Source of the DNA: PHAA01 sp034927445
GTDB taxonomy: Bacteria > Bacillota > Syntrophomonadia > Syntrophomonadales > Syntrophomonadaceae
Assembly: GCA_034927445.1 (NCBI GenBank)
Contig: JAYFPZ010000026.1
Location: 62,001 to 126,000 of the forward strand
Direction: 5' to 3'
Length of the DNA: 64,000 nucleotides
The position numbers and the translations under genes are program-made. The notes under the pieces are model-generated. The model was not told the DNA's origin and did no database searches. It saw nothing but the letters and a program-made list of their open reading frames with translations. Every line of letters begins with the position of its first letter. Position 1 is the stretch's first letter. Below are positions 24,581 through 34,136 of the stretch, in pieces.

Positions 24581-24769
24581 ATGTTGAAGGTATTCTTAAA
24601 AGTCATTAAGGCAATTGGGATGGCAGGGTTGACTATATGTATTTTACCTTTCGTTTTGGTCGGTATGCTGCTGCTTTCTATCGTCCGCTTGATAATATGC
24701 ATAGGATTTGTGCTTAAGTCGATCAAGGTGCCCCAATTCCTTAAAAATCAAGTGCCGGTGGGCCGGTAA
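24581..24769 (+). CDS. Small membrane protein, end of the sigma-54 operon
   Basis: A 62-residue protein with one long or two short hydrophobic segments (IKAIGMAGLTICILPFVLVG and LLSIVRLIICIGFVL) between basic ends. No family recognised. AAAAAGGAGG precedes the ATG. It follows the DUF2892-like gene by 64 bp and ends before a terminator, closing the unit. Confidence 0.65.
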   Translation: MLKVFLKVIKAIGMAGLTICILPFVLVGMLLLSIVRLIICIGFVLKSIKVPQFLKNQVPVGR

Positions 24770-24851
24770 TCAAGGTTGGGAAATAAATTGAGCTTAGCTT
24801 AGGCCGGATACAATTCTTGCGATTATCATTGTTAATTAATCATAACGCTAA

Positions 24852-24902
24852 AGCTGGAAAAGACTGCCATAGGGTGGCTGGTAGTCTTCTCCAGCTATTT
24901 TA
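24852..24902 (+). terminator. Intrinsic terminator
   Basis: AGCTGGAAAAGACT (24852-24865) pairs with AGTCTTCTCCAGCT (24883-24896), with additional internal GCCA/TGGC pairing, followed by ATTTTATTT. Confidence 0.8.
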
Positions 24903-24970
24903 TTTAGTGCCTATATCTGGTACCATTAAAAATAGATTATGTAAAGTAAGGTCAAAAAAAGGAGTTTATT

Positions 24971-26347
24971 ATGAAGTATTCAAATTTTGATAAATTACAG
25001 GCGGACAGGCTGGTTAATTTAGCTGCCATGGCCCAAAAGTGCAGCTGCATAGATCCTGAATTCTACAATAAATATATTGTTAAAAGCGGGCTCCGTGATA
25101 TTGGAGGAATCGGGGTTCTGGTCGGTTTAACCGAGATCGGCGAGGTACACTCATACATAATTGATGAAAACGAGATGATTCCTGTCCCGGGCCGGCTGAT
25201 GTACCGGGGCATAGACATCAACGATCTGGTTAATGGTTTCTGGGCCGAGGGGCGTTTCGGTTTTGAAGAAACCTGCTTTCTGCTGCTGTTCGGGAGGCTT
25301 CCGCAGCAGCACGAGCTGGAAGACTTGCGGCAGATTTTGGCCGACAATCAGAACCTGCCGGGAGACTTTGTGCGCGACATAATTTTCAAAGCCCCCAGCC
25401 GGGATATGATGAACGTAATATCCCGCAGTGTATTGTCTCTGTACAGTTATGACGACCAGGCTGACGATACTTCCATTGAAAACGTTTTAAGGCAATGTCT
25501 GCAATTGATTGCCTGTTTTCCTGCCCTGGCGGTTTATGGTTATCAGGCTTACTCCCATTACCATGGCCGCAACAGTCTTTACATCCATAGCTCCCGCCCG
25601 GAAATGAGCATATCCGAAAATATACTGCACATGCTGCGGCCGGACAGCAAATTTACCGAACTTGAAGCCAGATTGCTCGATCTGGCCCTGGTGCTTCATG
25701 CTGAGCATGGCGGCGGCAACAACTCATCATTTGTAACCCATGTGGTAACATCTTCCGGCACCGATACCTACTCCACCATGGCAGCGGCTCTGGGGTCGCT
25801 GAAAGGCCCCCGGCACGGGGGCGCCAACGCCAAAGTAGTACAGATGTTTGAAGATATGCAGCGGCAGGTCAAGAATTGGGATGATGAGGAAGAGATTGAA
25901 CAGTATTTGATAAAACTGCTCAACGGTGAAGCCTTTGACCGAACCGGACTCATATATGGACTGGGTCATGCGGTGTACTCAGTATCTGATCCCCGGGCTC
26001 TCATATTAAGAAAAGCGGCTGCCTTGCTGGCCCGGGAAAAAGGCATGGAAAAGGAATTCGACCTCTATGCCCGGGTGGAGATTCTGGCGCCGCAGACCAT
26101 TGCCAAAGTACGCAAAATCTACAAAGGGGTAAGCGTAAATGTAGACTATTATTCGGGGTTTGTCTATAAGATGCTGAATATCCCCCCGGAATTATTTACA
26201 CCTTTATTTGCCATTGCCAGGATTGTGGGATGGAGCGCTCACCGCATAGAAGAGCTTGTAAACGCGGGGAAAATTATTCGGCCGGCTTACAAAAGCGTGG
26301 CCCCGCGCCGGGAATACGTTCCGCTGAATAAACGCGGCCAGGTTTAA
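24971..26347 (+). CDS. gltA: Citrate synthase
   Basis: A 458-residue citrate synthase, condensing acetyl-CoA and oxaloacetate. Catalytic signatures are LHAEHGGGNNSSF (His) near residue 239, the GSLKGPRHGGANAKV loop that binds substrate, and IYGLGHAVYSVSDPRA (His and Asp pair region). Length and motifs fit the Si-type enzyme with an N-terminal extension, not the Re-type. RBS AAAGGAG precedes the ATG. It overlaps the convergent acyltransferase gene by 4 bp. In a syntroph it would feed glutamate synthesis. A 2-methylcitrate synthase activity cannot be excluded. Confidence 0.88.
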   Translation: MKYSNFDKLQADRLVNLAAMAQKCSCIDPEFYNKYIVKSGLRDIGGIGVLVGLTEIGEVHSYIIDENEMIPVPGRLMYRGIDINDLVNGFWAEGRFGFEETCFLLLFGRLPQQHELEDLRQILADNQNLPGDFVRDIIFKAPSRDMMNVISRSVLSLYSYDDQADDTSIENVLRQCLQLIACFPALAVYGYQAYSHYHGRNSLYIHSSRPEMSISENILHMLRPDSKFTELEARLLDLALVLHAEHGGGNNSSFVTHVVTSSGTDTYSTMAAALGSLKGPRHGGANAKVVQMFEDMQRQVKNWDDEEEIEQYLIKLLNGEAFDRTGLIYGLGHAVYSVSDPRALILRKAAALLAREKGMEKEFDLYARVEILAPQTIAKVRKIYKGVSVNVDYYSGFVYKMLNIPPELFTPLFAIARIVGWSAHRIEELVNAGKIIRPAYKSVAPRREYVPLNKRGQV

Positions 26348-27474
26348 TTAGATATTTTGCCCACCAGCACATTAGCAAGGGGAATAGGCAAGCGGCTCAT
26401 CAGGTAACATGCCAGCAAACTGATAACCGCGCAGACTGTAAACACCAGTCCCAGCTGCAATACCGGGCTAGCTGACGGTAAATAAGCAGTTATGAAAGTG
26501 TTGGCATAGTAGAGCACCATGGCATGCACAAAATAACAGCCATAGGAGTAGCGGCCATAGGTTTTTAACACTCGGTTTAGAAGCTGATTTTTCATGAAAA
26601 AGGTCAGAGACAGATAATATATGGTTATAAGCGATGAAACCAAATATACTACCATGGCCGGGGTTAATGGCAGAGTAAATAAAAAATTCATCGTATAGTG
26701 GCCGGCAGGATCAGTCCTGCCGGTTTTTACAACCGCCCCCAGAACCAGTACAAATGAGAGCAGGAAGACGTAAAGATTGACTCTTTGCAGAGAGGCCAGG
26801 ATATTGCGCAAATTTCGGGCATAGAGGCCGGCATAACCACCCAGTACGAAATAGAAAAACCAGGTTAGGAAAAGTCGGTCCCGGTATTCCAGCAGGGTTT
26901 TCAGCCAGGGTGCATGAATTTGTTCGTAGAGCGCCGGGGCCTGATAGGTGTTAAACCACATCAGGGCCAGATAGAGCAAAAGCAATAGGCTTAAAGTTAA
27001 AGCAGCCTGGTTTCTCAGTTTTAATACCATCCAGCGGAAAAAGGGAAACAGCAGGTAGAATTGCATGATGGCAACCATAAACCACAAATGATAACAAGCA
27101 TCACCATTAAGCATCAATTTGCCTATGTCAGCCAGGATTTTGTAAATGTCCCCGCCCGCTCTGCCGCCGGGCCAAAAATAATATATTACCGTCCATACGG
27201 CATAGGGAATAAAAATCTGGATGAACCGTTTCTTTATAAATTCCGGGTATCGGAAACCCTCGTCGCTATGATTGTAAAACAATACCAGACCGGTGATGAA
27301 AATGAACATCGGCACCGCGTAGCGGATGGTCACCAACAGGAAGGCGGATACCAGCGCGGGACCCATGGTAAGCTGCGGGTTATAGATAAAGCTGGCTAAG
27401 GTATGCTGCATGACTATAGCTAAAAAAGTAAGGCCTCTAAGTATGTCTACCTCGAAAAGTCGGTGTTTGAACAT
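26344..27474 (-). CDS. Acyltransferase family 3 membrane protein
   Basis: A 376-residue polytopic protein with about ten transmembrane segments. The N-terminal DILRGLTFLAIVMQH contains the conserved R and H of acyltransferase-3 (OafA-like) proteins, which move acetyl or other acyl groups on to surface polysaccharides. Later, YGCYFVHAMVLYY resembles the last conserved block. No glycosyl genes adjoin it. Start is ATG 27474. The final four bases overlap the citrate synthase 3' end, so the two transcripts converge. Confidence 0.82.
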   Translation of the reverse strand: MFKHRLFEVDILRGLTFLAIVMQHTLASFIYNPQLTMGPALVSAFLLVTIRYAVPMFIFITGLVLFYNHSDEGFRYPEFIKKRFIQIFIPYAVWTVIYYFWPGGRAGGDIYKILADIGKLMLNGDACYHLWFMVAIMQFYLLFPFFRWMVLKLRNQAALTLSLLLLLYLALMWFNTYQAPALYEQIHAPWLKTLLEYRDRLFLTWFFYFVLGGYAGLYARNLRNILASLQRVNLYVFLLSFVLVLGAVVKTGRTDPAGHYTMNFLFTLPLTPAMVVYLVSSLITIYYLSLTFFMKNQLLNRVLKTYGRYSYGCYFVHAMVLYYANTFITAYLPSASPVLQLGLVFTVCAVISLLACYLMSRLPIPLANVLVGKISN

Positions 27475-27841
27475 ATTATAAATCCTTTATTTTGGAATGC
27501 TATGGCTAATTCGGGATGCGGCATAGAAATTCCTGCTTGCGCCCAGGAATTTTTAACCAGGAATTCCCGCGGACATTTTCTCTGGCTTAAAAAATGCCGG
27601 CTAATCTTTACTCAATGAGGGAAGAAAGTATGGGGATTTCCTGGTCTTATTGCGATGCTGTGCATCTGCTTGCTTCACTCCGAAGACTTTTTATAATATA
27701 TTAATATGTAATGGCTGGACAATCCAAGAGGCGCAGGACGGCGGCATACTATCATACTTGATGAGTGGGGTTTATTGAAGAACCGGCTTCAAACTGCGGC
27801 AGTCTGAGCCTAAAAAACTAATATAAGAGAGGTTGAACATT
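27475..27841. other. Divergent intergenic region, no recognised element
   Basis: About 367 bp between the acyltransferase and aminotransferase genes. I see no ORF, repeat or riboswitch; it should contain the two divergent promoters. Confidence 0.4.
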
Positions 27842-29023
27842 ATGATAGCGAAACAGATGCAAGAACAAGTAGAAAACAGTTCCGTAATTCGGGCTATGTT
27901 TGAGGAAGGCAAAAGGCTGGCCGCAATTCACGGAGCCGAAAATGTTTTTGATTTCAGCCTGGGAAACCCCAGCGTAGAACCGCCAGCTGAAGTTAAACAA
28001 GCTATTACGGATATCTTAAATGAAGAAGAAGCCATAAGTATTCATGGCTACATGAACAACTCCGGCTATGAAGACGTAAGAGCCGCCATTGCCCAATCAA
28101 TTAACCAGAGATTTGGCACTGCCTTTACCTTAAATAATATATTGATGACAGTCGGGGCCGCCGGGGGTTTAAATGTTATTTTCAAAACCCTGCTCAACCC
28201 CGAAGATGAAGTCATTGCTTTTGCCCCCTTCTTTGGCGAATATCGCAATTATGTGGCTAATTATCAAGGACGGCTGGTGGTGGTGGCGGCGAACACCACC
28301 GATTTTCAACCCAATATAGACGAATTTAAAGCCCAAATAACTCCCCGGACCAAAGCAGTTATTGTAAATTCACCCAATAATCCCACCGGGGTTGTCTATT
28401 CCGAGGCGACTATCATCAAACTTGCTGAAATTATGCGGGAGAAACAAAAGCAATATGGAACCGATATTTACCTGGTCTCGGATGAGCCCTACCGGGAACT
28501 GGCTTATGATAATACTGAAGTTCCGTATCTGACCAAATATTATAACAATACCATCATCGGCTATTCTTTCAGCAAATCCCTTTCCCTGCCCGGGGAAAGG
28601 ATAGGTTATCTGGTAATACCGGATCAGGCTGCCGACTTCGAGAACATTACGGCGGCAGCGAATATTGCCACCCGTATTCTGGGCTTCGTCAATTCTCCTT
28701 CGCTGTTCCAGCGGGTTATTGCCAGATGCCTGGAGGCGAAGGCAGATATTGAGGCCTATAATCGTAATCGTGAGCTTTTATATAACGGGCTGGTCTCCTA
28801 CGGGTATCAATGTATCAAGCCTCAGGGTGCCTTTTATTTATTTATTAAAACCCCGATCGAGGATGATATTGAATTCTGCCGCCTGGCCAAGGCCAAGAAT
28901 ATACTGATTGTTCCCGGTACCTCCTTTGGCTGCCCGGGATTTGCCCGCATTGCTTACTGTGTTGCCTATAAAACCATTGAAAAAGCCCTGCCCGGCTTTA
29001 AAGCTTTAATTGCCGAAATTTAG
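27842..29023 (+). CDS. Pyridoxal-phosphate aminotransferase, class I/II
   Basis: A 393-residue fold-type I aminotransferase. FSLGNPSVEPP near residue 38, SPNNPTGVVYS, SDEPYRELAYD and SFSKSLSLPGERIGY (the Schiff-base Lys) define the family, closest to aspartate/aromatic-type transaminases. The preferred amino donor cannot be read off. ATG 27842 is placed 9 bp after GAGAGG; an in-frame TTG at 27833 overlaps that spacing. It stands alone, separated from tex by about 185 bp. Confidence 0.87.
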   Translation: MIAKQMQEQVENSSVIRAMFEEGKRLAAIHGAENVFDFSLGNPSVEPPAEVKQAITDILNEEEAISIHGYMNNSGYEDVRAAIAQSINQRFGTAFTLNNILMTVGAAGGLNVIFKTLLNPEDEVIAFAPFFGEYRNYVANYQGRLVVVAANTTDFQPNIDEFKAQITPRTKAVIVNSPNNPTGVVYSEATIIKLAEIMREKQKQYGTDIYLVSDEPYRELAYDNTEVPYLTKYYNNTIIGYSFSKSLSLPGERIGYLVIPDQAADFENITAAANIATRILGFVNSPSLFQRVIARCLEAKADIEAYNRNRELLYNGLVSYGYQCIKPQGAFYLFIKTPIEDDIEFCRLAKAKNILIVPGTSFGCPGFARIAYCVAYKTIEKALPGFKALIAEI

Positions 29024-29209
29024 CCGGGAGCGCATCCTGGAAATTAAAAATAGCTTGACTAGCGGTCCAGAGGGCGCATTTATTCTCCAATTGTTCCTCA
29101 CTACAGTCCTATCCCATTTTTATGGTGGAATAGCGGATACATGAATCGTAAAAGCTGCAGTCAGGTTACATAATATTTTTAGAAAACCTCGAACAAGGGG
29201 GACATATTC

Positions 29210-31342
29210 GTGGAGGAAACCATTAACCAGATATCCGTCGAAACCAAAATTCCCATTTCCAAGATTAATGCCGCCGTTCAGTTGTTGGATGACGGCAACA
29301 CCGTGCCGTTTATCGCCCGTTACCGCAAGGAGGCGACCGGCGGGCTGGATGAGACCCAAATCCGTCTGGTTGAAGAACGGCTCAAGTATTACCGGTCGCT
29401 GAACCAGCGCAAGGAAGAAGTCATCCGCTTAATCGACGAGCAGGGCAAGCTGACCGATGAGCTGGTTCAACAGATCAACCAGGCCTCCAAACTGGTAGAG
29501 CTGGATGATATTTATCTGCCCTTCCGGCAGAAACGCAAAACCCGGGCATCGACTGCCCGTGAGCGCGGCCTCCAGCCGCTGGCCGAATACCTGTTGGCGT
29601 GCCCGGCGGAGGGAAACCCGGAACAGGAAGCCGGGCAATATGTTTCGGACCAGATTCCCGATGCCGCGGCCGCTTTGAAGGGAGCCATGGACATTATTGC
29701 TGAACAAGTGTCTGAGGATGCGGCCGCCCGGGGATGGATAAGGCAATACACCCGCCGCCATGGGATAATAAGCGTCACCGCTAAAGATACAGCAATGGAA
29801 TCCCCTTACCGCATGTATTATGACTATCAGGAGCCGGTGAGCAAAATCCCGCCTCATCGTATATTGGCCGTCAACCGGGGCGAGCGGGAGGAAATTCTAA
29901 AGGTTGCAATTCCCATAGAACCGGAAAAGATCCTGAATTTCCTGGTCAGACCAAGGGTCAAACCAGGGGCTGCGGCCGAATATGTTACGGCAGCGATTCA
30001 GGACAGTTATGCCAGGCTGATTAAACCTTCGATTGAACGGGATATCAGGAACGAGTTGAGCGAACTGGCGGAAGAACATGCTATAAATATCTTTGCCCGG
30101 AACCTCAGCAGCCTTTTGCTCCAGCCTCCGGTAAAGGGACAGATCATACTTGGCCTGGACCCGGCCTACCGTACCGGCTGTAAATGGACGGTGGTGGATG
30201 ATACCGGGAAAATGCTGGAGGTGGGGGTTGTCTATCCCACTCCTCCTCAGCGAAAAATTGCCGAGGCTGAAGCTGTCCTGGTTGATCGGATCGAAAAATA
30301 CGGGGTAACCTCGATTGCCATCGGCAACGGCACTGCTTCCCGGGAAACCGAGCAATTTGCGGCGGCTATGATTAAAAACCATAACCTCAACATTCCCTAT
30401 ACGATTGTAAGTGAAGCCGGCGCCAGTGTTTACTCAGCTTCCAAGCTGGCCGCCCAGGAATTTCCTGGCCTCGACGTTTCCGAGCGCAGCGCCGTTTCTA
30501 TTGCCCGCCGGGTGCAGGACCCGCTAGCAGAGCTGGTAAAAATAGAACCGAAGGCAATTGGAGTGGGGCAGTATCAGCATGATCTTTCTCCACGTAAATT
30601 GGATGAGAACCTCACGGCGGTAGTGGAATCAGCCGTAAATAAAGTGGGAGTGGAACTAAATACGGCTTCCGCTTCACTCCTGACCTATGTATCAGGGCTT
30701 TCCTCTTCCGTTGCCAACAACATTGTGTCCTACCGGAATACCAACGGTAAATTTAAAAGCCGGCGTGAACTTTTAAAAGTAGCCAAACTGGGTCCCAAGT
30801 CATTTGAGCAATCGGCGGGATTCCTGCGGATCCGGGGAGCGGGCAATCCTCTGGATGACACCGCCATCCATCCGGAATCATATGATTTGGCCCTGCAGAT
30901 ACTGGCATTGGGGCAGGCGGACCTGGCTGAGATCGGACATCCTTCCCTTAAAGAAAAATTGTCAGCTTTGAACCTGGCGGAATTGTCACGGAATCTGGGG
31001 GTGGGAGAAGTCACCCTTAAGGATGTGATCGATTGCCTGCTTAAACCGCACCGGGACCCGCGCGAAGAGCTGCCCCCACTTGTCTTTCGAACCGATGTCA
31101 TGGGTCTTGAGGATCTTCATGAAGGTATGGTCTTGACTGGTACAGTGAGAAATGTCGTCGATTTCGGAGCCTTTGTAGATATAGGGGTGAAAAATGATGG
31201 GCTGGTTCACCGGTCGGAGATGGCGGAACGGTATATAAAGCATCCCATGGAAATAGTATCCATAGGCGACGTGGTGTCGGTCCGGGTTCTGGCAGTTGAC
31301 CGGGAGAGAGGCAAAGTATCGCTCTCAATGAAATCTGTCTAA
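29210..31342 (+). CDS. tex: Transcription accessory protein Tex
   Basis: A 710-residue nucleic-acid binding protein. The N-terminal Tex domain begins with VPFIARYRKEATGGLDE near residue 31; the YqgF-like nuclease-fold part has ILGLDPAYRTGCK near 312; helix-hairpin-helix units follow (SGLSSSVANNIVSYR); an S1 RNA-binding domain closes the protein (GMVLTGTVRNVVDFGAFVDI). Tex is a conserved factor affecting transcription and RNA turnover. GTG start at 29210 with GGGGGAC upstream. Monocistronic with a terminator at 31360. Confidence 0.93.
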   Translation: MEETINQISVETKIPISKINAAVQLLDDGNTVPFIARYRKEATGGLDETQIRLVEERLKYYRSLNQRKEEVIRLIDEQGKLTDELVQQINQASKLVELDDIYLPFRQKRKTRASTARERGLQPLAEYLLACPAEGNPEQEAGQYVSDQIPDAAAALKGAMDIIAEQVSEDAAARGWIRQYTRRHGIISVTAKDTAMESPYRMYYDYQEPVSKIPPHRILAVNRGEREEILKVAIPIEPEKILNFLVRPRVKPGAAAEYVTAAIQDSYARLIKPSIERDIRNELSELAEEHAINIFARNLSSLLLQPPVKGQIILGLDPAYRTGCKWTVVDDTGKMLEVGVVYPTPPQRKIAEAEAVLVDRIEKYGVTSIAIGNGTASRETEQFAAAMIKNHNLNIPYTIVSEAGASVYSASKLAAQEFPGLDVSERSAVSIARRVQDPLAELVKIEPKAIGVGQYQHDLSPRKLDENLTAVVESAVNKVGVELNTASASLLTYVSGLSSSVANNIVSYRNTNGKFKSRRELLKVAKLGPKSFEQSAGFLRIRGAGNPLDDTAIHPESYDLALQILALGQADLAEIGHPSLKEKLSALNLAELSRNLGVGEVTLKDVIDCLLKPHRDPREELPPLVFRTDVMGLEDLHEGMVLTGTVRNVVDFGAFVDIGVKNDGLVHRSEMAERYIKHPMEIVSIGDVVSVRVLAVDRERGKVSLSMKSV

Positions 31343-31359
31343 GCAAGTAATACGACATA

Positions 31360-31383
31360 AGCGGGGTGTTGAAACACCCCGCT
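31360..31383 (+). terminator. Intrinsic terminator of tex
   Basis: AGCGGGGTGTT / AACACCCCGCT at 31360-31383 with a two-base loop. No long T-run but a very stable stem just after the stop. Confidence 0.7.
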
Positions 31384-31449
31384 GCGAAAATGTAATATTT
31401 TGTGATACCGTCTCCGTTGTCCCTTTGTTTGCATCACTTGCCTTTTAAC

Positions 31450-31671
31450 TTAATGATGGAGATCAAAACGTTCTATATGTTCGGCCCGATCCTCACCTTG
31501 AACATCGCGGCGCTTGTAGCTCAGACACTGGGTCTCCTCCTCGGAAAGACCGCTGGACACGTTATTTTGAAATCCGACTTGGATGCTGTTCAGAGTGCAT
31601 AGATTATTTTTGAAATGGGCGCAGCTGCTGACATTGCAGCCAATACCCTGGCTTCCGTAAATCCGGCTCAT
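31450..31671 (-). CDS. DUF1540 small cysteine protein
   Basis: A 73-residue protein. GCNVSSCAHFKNNLCTLNSIQV matches the N-terminal half of DUF1540 (CxxxxCxxxxxxxCxAxxIxV), a short cysteine-rich motif found in spore-formers, probably metal-binding. The expected last Cys is in SEEETQCLSY. The C-terminal 20 residues (RDVQGEDRAEHIERFDLHH) are charged and end in two His. RBS AAAGGAGG precedes ATG 31671. The opposite strand contains only shadow frames. Confidence 0.75.
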   Translation of the reverse strand: MSRIYGSQGIGCNVSSCAHFKNNLCTLNSIQVGFQNNVSSGLSEEETQCLSYKRRDVQGEDRAEHIERFDLHH

Positions 31672-31740
31672 CTGTAAACCTCCTTTTTATTTATAGTTTA
31701 CGGATTTTACCTGCAAGTTATGCGAAAGCCGCGGTTATTA

Positions 31741-31822
31741 ATTCAATGAGCGCTGGCACGAATTGCGCGCCAAAATGCGGGCATTTTATCAAACGCCTCC
31801 TAAGTCGAGGAGGCGTTTGATA
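31741..31822. repeat. Interspersed repeat, copy C (minus orientation)
   Basis: Read on the minus strand it gives GGAGGCGTTTGATAAAA, then GCATTTTGGCGCGCAATT, then CGTGCCAGCGCTCATTGAAT. The same order of blocks occurs at 37.7 kb and (shorter) at 44.3 kb. ATCAAACGCCTCC / GGAGGCGTTTGAT at its right end forms a hairpin next to the DUF502 gene's stop and could terminate it. Confidence 0.7.
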
Positions 31823-31826
31823 ATTG

Positions 31827-32387
31827 CTAATTACTGGCTACTCCGCCGGAGACAATGAAGGTCATCATATCTGCGCTGTTGGCATCGAGCGGGCGTACTT
31901 GCTCACGCGGAAAGACCAGGAGCTGACCGGCAAAATTATAGGACTGCGGCACATATACGGCGACATATTCATCCAGGCCGAAATTACGCAATGAATCACT
32001 GGTGATAAAGCCCATCACATGGGCATGGCTTTCGTCCGACAGCTTTACCAGTACCGGCTGGTTGAAGCTTTTTTTATCCCCGACAAAGGCATTGAGCAGG
32101 TCCTTAACCGAGCCGTACAGCAGTTTAACCAGCGGCAGCCGGTTGAGGAGGCGGTCAACGTAGATGAACAGCTTTTTGGTCAGGAAGTTGGAAACCAGAA
32201 ACCCTACCACGGTTATCAGCAGAATAGTGGCAACGAAACCTACCCCGGGGATAATCCCCAGCCCGGGCAACGGAATTTTTAAAAGACCGTCAATTTTAAT
32301 AAATAAGACATAGAAAATATAAAGAGTAAGTGCGATCGGAACCATAAAAAGCAATCCTTCAAAGAAGTAGTTCACCAGTCTTTTCAT
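31827..32387 (-). CDS. DUF502 membrane protein
   Basis: A 186-residue membrane protein of the DUF502 family. Two hydrophobic spans lie at about residues 10-30 and 48-72, the second after the Gly-Pro-rich IPLPGLGIIPGVGF; RLPLVKLLYGSVKDL matches the conserved central block, and the C-terminal part is soluble (VYVPQSYNFAGQLLVFP). Function is unknown; family members are often near transport genes. Start at ATG 32387 with GGAGG just before it; an in-frame ATG at 32420 has no RBS. Confidence 0.82.
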   Translation of the reverse strand: MKRLVNYFFEGLLFMVPIALTLYIFYVLFIKIDGLLKIPLPGLGIIPGVGFVATILLITVVGFLVSNFLTKKLFIYVDRLLNRLPLVKLLYGSVKDLLNAFVGDKKSFNQPVLVKLSDESHAHVMGFITSDSLRNFGLDEYVAVYVPQSYNFAGQLLVFPREQVRPLDANSADMMTFIVSGGVASN

Positions 32388-32659
32388 ACAAACCTCCAGT
32401 TTATTCATTCCTGATACCATTATATCCCAAAATAATTATAGGGAAACATTATATAGAACGGTTGAGCGGAATTTAAATGCCGGATTTAGATATATAAAGG
32501 GCTGCCGTATAAAATAATGGTCAGGTTTTGGTTTTAAATTCATATCAAATCCCCTAGAATATATATTATCAATCAAGCTATATTTGATTTTACAATATAG
32601 GTATAATTACCAAAAGCAAAATAGCTGGGATTTAAAATTGAGATACCTAATTAGAATAT

Positions 32660-32911
32660 AGAGGGCAGCGGGATCTTTGCTTTACCGCAAAGTTTGAGGG
32701 AACCAGGTGAGAAACCTGGACGGTCGCGCCACTGTAAGCGGGGAGTCCTTTTCCAATTGCCACTGGGTATAAGCCTGGGAAGGCGGAAACGGGTCAAGAG
32801 CCGCGAGTCAGGAAACCTAACCGTATGCCGCACATAAACCTTCGCAGGAAAGGGGAGTGCCAGGCTGATGAGAGGGATGGCTTCAACTTTCTGGAAAAAA
32901 GTTGAAGCCAT
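32660..32911 (+). promoter_or_regulatory. Cobalamin riboswitch with terminator
   Basis: The leader has the conserved segments GAGGGAACCAGGTG, GCGCCACTGTAAGCGGGG, GCCACTGG with GGGAAGGCGG, and the B12 box CCGCGAGTCAGGAAACC (32801-32817). A 14-bp stem then follows, ATGGCTTCAACTTT (32877-32890) with AAAGTTGAAGCCAT (32898-32911), which looks like the expression platform, although its U-tract is poor. High adenosylcobalamin should reduce cobT-cobD expression. Confidence 0.95.
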
Positions 32912-32967
32912 TATATTTGGTGGTAAGCATAAGGGAGTCGAAGCATTGGAGGAGAAAAAGGGTGTAT

Positions 32968-34011
32968 ATGGAGCAATTGATACAAAAAATAGAACCTCTG
33001 AATAGTGAGGCAATGCAAAAGGCATTGGCCAGGCTGAATAACTTGACTAAGCCTCCGGGAAGCCTGGGAGTGCTGGAGGATCTGGTGGTACAGTTGGCTG
33101 GCATCACCGGCGATTGCATACCTCAGGTGACAAACAAAACCGTAATCGTTATGGCTGGAGATCACGGCGTGGTAGAGGAGGGCGTGAGCGTTGCCCCGCC
33201 ATCGGTTACTCCTCAAATGGTATACAATTTTTTGAACGGAGGGGCGGGTATCAATGTATTGGCCCGTTGGGCCGGGGCCCGGGTAAAAGTTGTGGATGTG
33301 GGGGTGGCTGATCCAACCTTAAGCGGGCTTGAGCTTATCTCCCGTAAAGTGAGACTGGGTACAGCCAATATGACCAAAGGCCCGGCGATGTCCAGGGAGG
33401 AGGCTATTCAGGCGATCAACATAGGGGTGGAAGTAGCTGAAGGTGAAATAGATCAGGGTGCGGACTTATTGGCTACGGGCGAAATGGGCATAGGCAATAC
33501 AACCCCGAGCAGTGCGATTCTGGCAGTATATACCGGAGCAGCCTTGCCCGTAATCATTGGTCGGGGTACCGGTCTTGATGATGAGGGAGTGCAAAGAAAA
33601 ATTAAGGCCGTTGAAACTGCTCTCATAGTAAATAAACCCAACCCGGCTGATCCCTTGGATGTGTTAGCGAAAGTAGGAGGACTCGAAATAGCTGGAATGA
33701 CCGGCATAATTCTGGGCTCTGCCGCCCGCAAGGTGCCGGTAGTAATTGACGGCTTCATCTCTGGAGTTTCCGCCCTTATTGCCTGTAAATTAACTTCTCA
33801 GGTTAAAGATTATATAATAGCTTCACATCTGTCGGAAGAACCAGGCCATAAAATAGTGCTGGAAGCTATCGGCTTGGAGCCAATGTTAAAAATGCGGATG
33901 CGTCTCGGCGAGGGGACCGGAGCCGCTCTGGCTTTTAACCTGATTGAAGCGGCCACCAGGATTATAAGTGAAATGGCCACATTTGAGGAAGCAGGAGTGA
34001 TTATGGATTAG
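32968..34011 (+). CDS. cobT: Nicotinate-nucleotide:dimethylbenzimidazole phosphoribosyltransferase
   Basis: A 347-residue enzyme that makes alpha-ribazole phosphate for the lower ligand of B12. LTKPPGSLGVLEDLV near residue 25, MAGDHGVVEEGVS near 65, GEMGIGNTTPSSA near 170 and the C-terminal RLGEGTGAALAF (catalytic Glu) are all present. ATG 32968 is preferred over the frame's upstream ATG (32902), which lies in the riboswitch hairpin. It is the first gene after the cobalamin riboswitch and heads a same-strand cluster with cobU, cbiB, cobS and cobD. Confidence 0.95.
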   Translation: MEQLIQKIEPLNSEAMQKALARLNNLTKPPGSLGVLEDLVVQLAGITGDCIPQVTNKTVIVMAGDHGVVEEGVSVAPPSVTPQMVYNFLNGGAGINVLARWAGARVKVVDVGVADPTLSGLELISRKVRLGTANMTKGPAMSREEAIQAINIGVEVAEGEIDQGADLLATGEMGIGNTTPSSAILAVYTGAALPVIIGRGTGLDDEGVQRKIKAVETALIVNKPNPADPLDVLAKVGGLEIAGMTGIILGSAARKVPVVIDGFISGVSALIACKLTSQVKDYIIASHLSEEPGHKIVLEAIGLEPMLKMRMRLGEGTGAALAFNLIEAATRIISEMATFEEAGVIMD

Positions 34012-34136
34012 TTGATGCAGGGAATACCGGCATAATTGAAAGAGGGGAAAAAATGCTCAGAACAGAATTTGGCAATCGCGGTCTAAAACTAATAGCGAAT
34101 GGGAAGCAATTCAAGCCCTGGAGGGAGATGAGGGCA

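Noticed and set aside
32926..32943. GCATAAGGGAGTCGAA, shared with the left end of the 16961 element
   Set aside because: A single 16-bp match in 64 kb is about what chance allows and there is no second end.
34028..34136. Longer start for cobU
   Set aside because: The upstream in-frame ATGs (34053, 34128) have no RBS or an overly close one; the P-loop position fits a start at 34137.
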